From contig NZ_BMPF01000001.1 of assembly GCF_014647455.2 (NCBI RefSeq), positions 620,001 through 684,000 of the forward strand: 64,000 bases of DNA, written 5' to 3'. This DNA comes from Halarchaeum grantii (GTDB taxonomy: Archaea; Halobacteriota; Halobacteria; Halobacteriales; Halobacteriaceae). Shown here in pieces: positions 57,747 through 64,000 of the stretch (its first letter is position 1; the number at the start of each line of letters is the position of its first letter). A program made the translations under genes and the position numbers. The notes beneath the pieces were generated by a model that was given only the letters and a program-made list of their open reading frames with translations, did no database searches and was not told the origin of the DNA.

Positions 57747-60676
57747 AACGAATCAGTGCTCTCGCTCTCGTCGTTCTCGTCGTTGGATCGCTCGTCGTCC
57801 CGTTCGTCGGCGGCGCAGTAGCCGCTGGAGGGGCGCCGTCGGGGATGACCGGCGTCCCGGACGGGAATATCGACGCGGACGTTCCTGCCGGAGAGAGTCT
57901 CCCGGTCGACGCGTCGGATCTCCAGGGACAGGTGTACGCGAGCGAGTACGCGCAGTCGCTCGACGTGACGCTCACAACGGCCGAGAACGCGGACGATGTC
58001 GTCGGGAGTGACTCGGTGCGTGTCTCGGGGGACGGGATGGCACTCGTGCTCAGCGACAGTCAGCATCACGCTGGTCGTGAGGTCGGCATCGAGGCAACGG
58101 TGCTGCGGCAGTCGCTGGGTTACCTCCCGGAGGCGGTGTATGGAGTCCACGACGACGGCAGCAAGTGGCAGCGCTCCGCGACGTATCGGGACGGGTGGCT
58201 CGTCTTCACCGTTCCAGAGTTCTCGAGCAACGTCGTCTCGTTCACCGGGGAGGTGTCGATCAACGCGACCCCCGCGACAGACGGGACGTCCGCGTCGTGG
58301 TCGCTGTCCTCGACAGACGCCGTGAGCGCGCCTGTGGTGAATGTGACGGGCGTTCAGAACACGGAGACAGATGTTAAGAGTGTGAGTAGTGCGTCGGATG
58401 GGTCGACGACGAATCTGTCTGTCGCGGGGACGTCTGTGAGTCCTGCGACGGTTAATGTGACGGACGTCACTCCGACGTCGTCTGTCGATTATGCGGATAG
58501 CTCAGAGCGGTCGACAAGCTCACAGACGACGTTCACGGTCCCAATCGACTCCGACTCGCGGCCGATCTCGGGAGTTAACGTCGAGTGGACGCTCTCGGGC
58601 TCGGTTGGCTGGGATGCCGATGCTGCCGTGTACGTCGCGGGCGGCGACGTGGGCAGCAGCGTCTTCTCGGATGGCGAGTTGGTCCAAGAGTACTCTCGGC
58701 AGGACGCACCGTGGGACACGGTATATAAGGAGGAGTCTATCGACCCGTCGATTAGTGGAGTTAACACGTTGACAATCGGGTTGGAGGTCCGCTCCTCGAG
58801 TTCGGACTTCGACGCGATGACTGTGACTGACCACGACTCGGACGGGGAGGCCATCTCGGTCTCGGTCGAGGAGGATCTCAGTCTAGCTGTGTCTGACTCT
58901 GAGACGGGCGATTCGGCAACGGTGACGTCTCCGGGGACCTACTCGCTCGATATCTCGACGTCGACGACGGACCTCTCGTGGTCGGGGAGCGGTAGCGTCG
59001 ACGGGTCGATCTCCTACGAAGAGCGCACGCAGACCGCCAATGCCAGTGTGGAGCTAAACGGCAACGCGACGACGGTGCACTCTGGAACGCTCGCTGATGG
59101 TGAGACGGTCTCGGCGACGCTCGCGAAGAGCGACCTCCGCGAGGGGACGAACCGCCTCAACGTGACGATGGGTGACGGGAGTCTCTCCGCAGACGCCCCG
59201 GAAATGCAAGCAGACGTTACCCTCACGCATGATGCAACCGACCGAATCTCAACGACGTACGATGGCGAGAAGTGGTCGGAGCGGTACAACATCTCGCATA
59301 CGTTCGCGGGAGATCGCGGGAGTGCGTCGGCGACGATCCCGTTTGCGAACGAGGTCGTCGGGATCCGCTCTATCGAAGCGAGTGTGAACGGCTCGGAATG
59401 GTCGCCGGTCTCGACGAGTGACTACGCACTCAGTGCTGACGGGAACGACCTCACGGTCGACCTCGACGGTGTCGTCGGTGGAGACATCACAGCGGGGACG
59501 AGCGTGAGCGTGCGCACGACGGGAACGCGCGTGCACGTCTCTGGCGGGTCGATCAAGGTGACGGAGCCGACGACGCGTGGTGAGCGACTCGACTCCGAAG
59601 TTGCGGTTCTCACGCGTGGGAGTGGTGACTTCGCGATCTCGACAGGCACGCCGAGTCCGGACACGCCACCACGGATCCACTACACGTACGACGAGTCGTG
59701 GGATGCAGATGAGCGCGCTGTCGTCACGTCCGGCGGGTCGCAGTCGCTCGTGATGCCGTCGGTCGGTGCCTCGGACACGTTCCGCGTGTCGACGATCCCG
59801 GTGGTTGCGGAGCCGGAGACGGCAGCGGGGGACGTCGCGGTGCGCGTCGACGAGCCGGCACAGACGACGCCGCAGTTCGAGGTCTCCGGGAGCGCGCACG
59901 AAGGCGACACGATCCGCTACACGTTCCTCGATGCACAGGACGACACGACGTACTCGCTGTACTCGCAAACACGGGACGTCGTGCTCGATTCGGGGACGGC
60001 GAACTCGCCGCTGACGCTGAGCGGGGCCGACGACGCGGGAGTGCTCGAGTTCGTCACCGGGAGCGACGGAGCGTCGCAGCCGTCGGACTCGGGTGAGACG
60101 GGACTCATGGGGCCCGTGCCATCGAGCACGACGACCGGCGTCTGGGACGCGCTCTCGACGCCGCTGGTGATCCTCACCGGGGTCGTCGCGCTGATCGTCC
60201 TCTGGCTCGTTCAGCGGCGGTTCTCTGACTCGGATCCGGCAAGAAGTCGCTCGAGTGGACCACTGTCCCTCGTCGCGTCCACGGCAACGAGTTCGGCGCG
60301 GTGGGGACGCCGGCATCCGGGAGCGGTCGGTGTTCTCGCGGCCGTTGTGGGTGTCGGACTCATCGCGACGGGCGTGATCTCGGTTCCGTCGGGGACGGTT
60401 CCGGCGCTGTTCACCGTCGGCGCACCGCTCGCGAGCTACGTCGCGCTCGGCCGGCTCGGTGATCGGTCGATGCTCGTCTGGGGCGCGATAGCGGGTATCT
60501 CCGTGGTGATCGGGCTCGTCTGGATGGGTGTCGACCTGTTCGGCGAGCTCCTGAACCAGCAGGTGAGTATCGTCCTCGCGGTCGGCGGGCTGGCTCTCGC
60601 GTACAAGCTCGTACAGGCGTATCAGAGTCCGAACAAGGTGCAGCGGTTCGTCTTCCGTGGAGGTGACGACAAGTGA
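57743..60676 (+). CDS. Giant exported protein with C-terminal membrane bundle
   Basis: A 977-residue protein. It has a signal peptide (cleavage near AAGGAPS, residue 30), about 780 residues of Ser/Thr/Asp-rich beta structure with many sequons, and then four membrane segments near 795-815, 850-868, 875-925 and 935-955 with a basic cytoplasmic end. The ectodomain region 500-700 has beta-sandwich patterns (SYEERTQTANASVELNGNAT, then VRTTGTRVHVSGGSIKV). A large ectodomain on a multi-span base suggests a secretion, fusion or surface-assembly role. I use ATG 57743, which overlaps the preceding TGA; ATG 57737 is also open. Confidence 0.6.
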   Translation: MKRISALALVVLVVGSLVVPFVGGAVAAGGAPSGMTGVPDGNIDADVPAGESLPVDASDLQGQVYASEYAQSLDVTLTTAENADDVVGSDSVRVSGDGMALVLSDSQHHAGREVGIEATVLRQSLGYLPEAVYGVHDDGSKWQRSATYRDGWLVFTVPEFSSNVVSFTGEVSINATPATDGTSASWSLSSTDAVSAPVVNVTGVQNTETDVKSVSSASDGSTTNLSVAGTSVSPATVNVTDVTPTSSVDYADSSERSTSSQTTFTVPIDSDSRPISGVNVEWTLSGSVGWDADAAVYVAGGDVGSSVFSDGELVQEYSRQDAPWDTVYKEESIDPSISGVNTLTIGLEVRSSSSDFDAMTVTDHDSDGEAISVSVEEDLSLAVSDSETGDSATVTSPGTYSLDISTSTTDLSWSGSGSVDGSISYEERTQTANASVELNGNATTVHSGTLADGETVSATLAKSDLREGTNRLNVTMGDGSLSADAPEMQADVTLTHDATDRISTTYDGEKWSERYNISHTFAGDRGSASATIPFANEVVGIRSIEASVNGSEWSPVSTSDYALSADGNDLTVDLDGVVGGDITAGTSVSVRTTGTRVHVSGGSIKVTEPTTRGERLDSEVAVLTRGSGDFAISTGTPSPDTPPRIHYTYDESWDADERAVVTSGGSQSLVMPSVGASDTFRVSTIPVVAEPETAAGDVAVRVDEPAQTTPQFEVSGSAHEGDTIRYTFLDAQDDTTYSLYSQTRDVVLDSGTANSPLTLSGADDAGVLEFVTGSDGASQPSDSGETGLMGPVPSSTTTGVWDALSTPLVILTGVVALIVLWLVQRRFSDSDPARSRSSGPLSLVASTATSSARWGRRHPGAVGVLAAVVGVGLIATGVISVPSGTVPALFTVGAPLASYVALGRLGDRSMLVWGAIAGISVVIGLVWMGVDLFGELLNQQVSIVLAVGGLALAYKLVQAYQSPNKVQRFVFRGGDDK

Positions 60677-60891
60677 GCGTCCTCGGATCGGTCGCGGACG
60701 GAGTCGGGCGAGCGGTCGTGTTCGTCATCGCGTTCGCCGTCGCTGCGGTCGGATGGGCGGCCCTGACAGGTGTCGTCGGCGGGATGCTCGACGCGGTCGG
60801 GATCGTGATCCCTGCGTCGACGTATCTCGCCGCGACACCGATCGTCTCCGGGTTGGCTGCGAGCTACGTCGTCATGCGGGGTGAGCGATAG
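60673..60891 (+). CDS. Small two-span membrane protein
   Basis: A 72-residue protein with membrane segments near 12-34 and 41-62. GTG start overlaps the giant gene's stop, and the next gene begins immediately after its own stop. Confidence 0.52.
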   Translation: MSVLGSVADGVGRAVVFVIAFAVAAVGWAALTGVVGGMLDAVGIVIPASTYLAATPIVSGLAASYVVMRGER

Positions 60892-62598
60892 ATGCGCCGT
60901 ACGCTCGCGGTGTTGGCTGTGGTCGCGCTCCTCGTGACGACGGTTGGCGGCGTCGCGATGGCGCAGGAGACGTCGTCGAACGACTCGCAGTACACGATAG
61001 AGGAGCTGAAGGAGGACGGCCAGCACTACTCACAGCCGTCGATGCGTATCGTTCCATCGGAGAACCGACTGTACTGGTTGGAGCATCGGCCGGTGAATCA
61101 GCCGTGGAAGGACGTGACGAAGGCGTCGAGCGGGAAGATGCTCGACGGCCAGTTGCAAACGGACACGCTGTATCTGCGGACGTACACGGCGACGTCTGAG
61201 CCACGCTCGGTGGACGTGACGCTCGTCTTCTGGGAGCAGGGGACGCGCAGCGTATCGCGTGGGAACGCGACGACGACGGAGGCCGTGGCGGAGAACGTGA
61301 GCGTCGTGCATCGGACGGTGACGCTCGAGCCCGGGAAGTCGCTCGGGGAGATCGCGCTCCCGCAGCACGACGAGTCGACGCGAGTGACGATGTGGCTCGA
61401 TTCCGCCCCAGAGACGGCGCGATGGACGTTCTCGCACCGGTCGGTGGCGTTCACGCAGCCCATCGACGCGGACACGTGGAGTGACTTCTTGATCCTCGCG
61501 GCCGGCTTCGTGATCCTCCCGGCGCTCGCGTTCGGGTGGGTCGGCGGCCGAAAGGTCAAGACTGCGATTGAGAAGGCGGGAGAGCCGCCGGGGCACGGGT
61601 TCGGTTACTACGCGCTCGTGGCAACGATCGCGACGGCTCTGATCATGTTCGGTGCGTACTACTACGCGGCGGAGGTGATCGTGACGCTCCCGGTCGTGCT
61701 GGGGCTCTACGTCGCCGTCGTGTACGTCGGCTATATGCTCGCGACGCACTCTGGCCGGAGCGAGACGAAGCTGTTCTGGCAGCCGCATATCGAGTCAGTC
61801 GAGGCGTTCACGAAGACGAAGCTCCCGGCGATCGGCGCGGGGAACTCGGACAAGCAGCTGTCGTTCAGCGAGGATATGCCGTTCGGGAAGATGCAGTCGT
61901 TCCGCGTCCTTGACGAAGGCCAGGACGGGCTGAGCATCGTTCGGAACGGCTGGTTCGCGTTCCTCGCCCGACTCAAGGGCGGTCGTGCGCGGATCGAGAA
62001 CGCCGACGAGCTGAAGACGCGCTTCTCGCTCACGGAGAGCCCGTGGGGCGAGGTCTTCATCGTGGATCCAGAAGCGACGACGCTGATCGAGTACGAGCCG
62101 CCCGGGCTCGAACTGAAGACGCCGGAAGTCGAGTCCTGGAAGGATCTCGTCTGGCCGGCTGCGCTCCTCGGTGCCGGTGGCGTGATCGCGTGGCAGGCCG
62201 CCCAGCAGTACGGGCCGACTGCGTGGGCGGTCCTGCTCGTCGCTGTTCCGGTCCTCGCCTGGAAGTTTGCGGTGACGGGGACAGACACGCACGTACATGT
62301 GGAACCGGCTCCGGCGGCTCTGCGGCCGGTTCTCGCGTCGATGCTCGTTCTCCACCTCGGCTACCAAGACGCGTCGAAGCTCCGGGAGGCCGAGCAGTTC
62401 GCGTGGAGCGCGCTCGCCGGCCAAGAGAAGGAGAAGATGTCGTGGGAGCGGGACCGCGACGAGACGTTCGTCGAGCGGACGTTCCGCGATGAGAGCACCG
62501 ACGCGGACGGTAGCGACGGCGAGAAATCTGAGTCAGAGGCGCCGCGTGAGGACGACGAGGATCTAATCGACCGTGTGGGGGCGTCGAGTGATGACTGA
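60892..62598 (+). CDS. Exported multi-span membrane protein with cytoplasmic domain
   Basis: A 568-residue protein with a signal peptide (about 1-22, ending VAMAQ), an exported beta domain (23-195), three or more membrane segments near 198-216, 238-260 and 265-285, a cytoplasmic alpha/beta domain (290-420), two further segments near 422-440 and 445-462, and a charged tail with coiled-coil potential. The mix of outer domain and large inner domain suits a channel or assembly platform working with the ATPase two genes on. Not recognised. Confidence 0.6.
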   Translation: MRRTLAVLAVVALLVTTVGGVAMAQETSSNDSQYTIEELKEDGQHYSQPSMRIVPSENRLYWLEHRPVNQPWKDVTKASSGKMLDGQLQTDTLYLRTYTATSEPRSVDVTLVFWEQGTRSVSRGNATTTEAVAENVSVVHRTVTLEPGKSLGEIALPQHDESTRVTMWLDSAPETARWTFSHRSVAFTQPIDADTWSDFLILAAGFVILPALAFGWVGGRKVKTAIEKAGEPPGHGFGYYALVATIATALIMFGAYYYAAEVIVTLPVVLGLYVAVVYVGYMLATHSGRSETKLFWQPHIESVEAFTKTKLPAIGAGNSDKQLSFSEDMPFGKMQSFRVLDEGQDGLSIVRNGWFAFLARLKGGRARIENADELKTRFSLTESPWGEVFIVDPEATTLIEYEPPGLELKTPEVESWKDLVWPAALLGAGGVIAWQAAQQYGPTAWAVLLVAVPVLAWKFAVTGTDTHVHVEPAPAALRPVLASMLVLHLGYQDASKLREAEQFAWSALAGQEKEKMSWERDRDETFVERTFRDESTDADGSDGEKSESEAPREDDEDLIDRVGASSDD

Positions 62599-63394
62599 GC
62601 ACGACGGCACGCGGTCGCGGCGGCCAGCGGAGGTGCAGGTCGTCACGCAACTCTCGGCGGAGCGTGACCAGCTCCTCGAGGGCTTCACGTCGCGCCGTGC
62701 GGTGATTCGGTGGGGCCAACGCGTGGCAGTCCGGACGCTCGGGCAGGTTCCACAGGATCGGTATCGGCAGCTCGCGCGGAGCTTCAAACCGGACAACAAC
62801 GCGCAGGAGGGCGTGTTGCTCGCGGCGTTCCTCCGGTCGGGTGCGCGAACGCGCGATCTCGACGACGAGGTGGCGCGTGGTCTCCGCGAGCGATGGGCGG
62901 CGGACGTCCTCGGCACGGTGAGCGTGCGCGCGTTCCGCTCGATCAGGAAGGATGCTGGCGAGTACATCGGTGACAGCGAGGACGACGGAAGTAGCGACGT
63001 GGGGTACGACCCGGCGAGTCAGTCGTTCGCGATGCGGCCAGCGCTCTCCGAGCTCGATGACGTGCAGGCGGACACGCTCGGGATGCTTCTCGGTGGCCTC
63101 GAGGATCGGCGGCAGATCCTCGACTGGGGGGACTACCTCACGTCGGCGACGCGTGGTGAGCCGGTCGATCCGGATCTCGGTACGGGCGCGTTCGTGCCGA
63201 AGTGCTATCGGGAGTCCTCGACGGTGCGCGCGCTGACGGATCCCGGTGAGGAGTACGAGCGGTTTCGGGAGATGTTCGCGGCGAAGTGGTTGCTCCCGGC
63301 GTTCAATCGCGGCGTACGCGACCTGACGAATCGGACGGCAGAGGAGCCCGACGGCGGCGACGACTCGGGGCCAGCGGAAGCACCCTCGTGGTAA
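62591..63394 (+). CDS. Soluble partner protein upstream of the ATPase
   Basis: A 267-residue soluble, mostly helical protein, acidic at the ends (DDEVARGLRERWAADVL, then LSELDDVQADTLGMLLGGLE). It overlaps the 568-residue gene by eight bases and precedes the ATPase by two. A cytoplasmic adaptor is plausible from position only. Confidence 0.55.
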   Translation: MTEHDGTRSRRPAEVQVVTQLSAERDQLLEGFTSRRAVIRWGQRVAVRTLGQVPQDRYRQLARSFKPDNNAQEGVLLAAFLRSGARTRDLDDEVARGLRERWAADVLGTVSVRAFRSIRKDAGEYIGDSEDDGSSDVGYDPASQSFAMRPALSELDDVQADTLGMLLGGLEDRRQILDWGDYLTSATRGEPVDPDLGTGAFVPKCYRESSTVRALTDPGEEYERFREMFAAKWLLPAFNRGVRDLTNRTAEEPDGGDDSGPAEAPSW

Positions 63395-63396
63395 CT

Positions 63397-64000
63397 ATGA
63401 GTGTCATAAAGCAACAGGCGAGTTCGGAGGCAGAGATTCGAGAACAGCTCCGCAAGATCACGGAGCCGTGGGAGAAGTCGCGGCAGGCGCTCGGAGACAT
63501 CACGGCACAGAACCACGACGACGGCGAGGTGATCCACAAGCACTTCTCGGTGCCGCCGCTGCACAAGTATCTCGCGAAGGCGGATCGCGCGGGCGCACCA
63601 GTCGCGCAGTTCCCTCGCGCGTTCGTCGACAACATCCTCTATACGGATAGTCGCGACCTCGAGCTGATGCGCCAGCTGGCCGGAGAGGTCGACTACGACT
63701 TCCGTGATCCGAACCCGTCGCACGAGGCGCTCGAACGATACGGCCGGTACCGTGCGAAGCTGATCGAGTGGGTGTGTGACGATCCGCGCCGTGTCTCCGA
63801 GGTCCGGAGCGAGGGCGGGACGGACATGTTCATGCACGGCGAGCCGGGGGGTGGGAAGACGACGCTCGCGCTCTCGAACGCGATGTGGCGGATGCAGGTG
63901 AACAACGAGACGTTCATCTGGGCGGAGTCAGTCGACGAGTCGGGGACGAACGAGCGGACGGAGTGGCTGGCGTTCGCGCCGTACGCGACGCTGGCGATCC
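63397..64000 (+). CDS. P-loop ATPase, 3' truncated by window
   Basis: The first 201 residues of a larger protein. After a ~145-residue helical N-terminus comes Walker A, HGEPGGGKTTLALSNAMWR, near residue 148, and the strand NETFIWAESVDESG. The loop is like that of the element A ATPase, but the surroundings differ. Transfer, packaging and Zot-like ATPases share this form; the class cannot be fixed without the C-terminus. It is the last gene seen in the 53-64 kb operon. Confidence 0.65.
   Translation, partial: MSVIKQQASSEAEIREQLRKITEPWEKSRQALGDITAQNHDDGEVIHKHFSVPPLHKYLAKADRAGAPVAQFPRAFVDNILYTDSRDLELMRQLAGEVDYDFRDPNPSHEALERYGRYRAKLIEWVCDDPRRVSEVRSEGGTDMFMHGEPGGGKTTLALSNAMWRMQVNNETFIWAESVDESGTNERTEWLAFAPYATLAI

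Larger units (their letters stand above)
41964..64000. mobile_element. Element B: integrative element or plasmid, right end outside window
   Basis: From the second att-like repeat to the right edge. It has its own SNJ2-type integrase at the left end, a DpdA-like gene, many microproteins, HicBA, an Orc1/Cdc6 initiator, a third recombinase and a long membrane-protein operon. No third copy of the 19-base repeat is seen, so the right end is beyond 64 kb. The Orc1 and third integrase near 51-52.7 kb could mark a separate nested element. Confidence 0.5.

Noticed and set aside
27000-64000. CRISPR array
   Set aside because: The short repeats seen (TGCCGGAA, CGAACATT, hairpin cluster) are too short, too few and irregularly spaced; no cas genes are present.

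Overview
The window comes from a haloarchaeon (class Halobacteria); the genus cannot be read from it. The DNA is very G+C-rich, the proteins are acidic and Asp/Glu-heavy, and many genes have a TATA-like box about 25-28 bases before the start codon with no leader. The gene set is archaeal and haloarchaeal: archaeal DnaG primase, transcription factor S, a siroheme decarboxylase fusion, a HFX_2341-type regulator, LWR-salt and DUF5778 proteins.

Positions 1-26635 are ordinary chromosome. They hold a MoeA with an extra C-terminal domain (cut by the left edge), a haem/siroheme operon (siroheme decarboxylase, precorrin-2 dehydrogenase, HemA), a facing pair of cis-prenyltransferase homologues, a DUF92 lipid-kinase-like protein, a histidine kinase, DnaG, two MFS transporters, an enolase-superfamily protein, PdxS, TFS, a RecA/KaiC-like protein, a beta-RFAP-synthase-like GHMP protein, a glycosyltransferase and IlvD. 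Between pdxS and the TFS gene, two inverted copies of a two-hairpin RNA motif flank a short, gene-poor segment.

From about 27.3 kb to the right edge the window is accessory DNA, apparently integrated elements in tandem. Element A (about 27298-41982) lies between two 19-base direct repeats. It looks like a betapleolipovirus-type provirus: tyrosine integrase at one end, winged-helix regulators, a block of small membrane proteins with a 510-residue spike-like protein and a packaging-type ATPase, a Holliday-resolvase-like nuclease, two AT-rich cargo genes (HEPN-motif protein, Mrr-like nuclease), a cluster of five hairpins, and a tightly overlapped replication operon on the minus strand.

Element B starts at the second repeat copy and runs past 64 kb. 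Its left part has a second integrase of the same type, a DpdA-like 7-deazaguanine DNA transglycosylase, many small zinc-ribbon and unknown proteins, a HicBA toxin-antitoxin pair, a lipoprotein, an Orc1/Cdc6 initiator and a short third integrase. Its right part (53-64 kb) is one long co-directional operon of membrane and secreted proteins, including 479-, 977- and 568-residue proteins, that ends in a P-loop ATPase cut by the edge. I do not recognise this operon as a described system. It has the layout of an envelope module, such as a virion, membrane vesicle or transfer apparatus, and is the best candidate here for something undescribed. Whether 42-64 kb is one element or two cannot be settled from the window.
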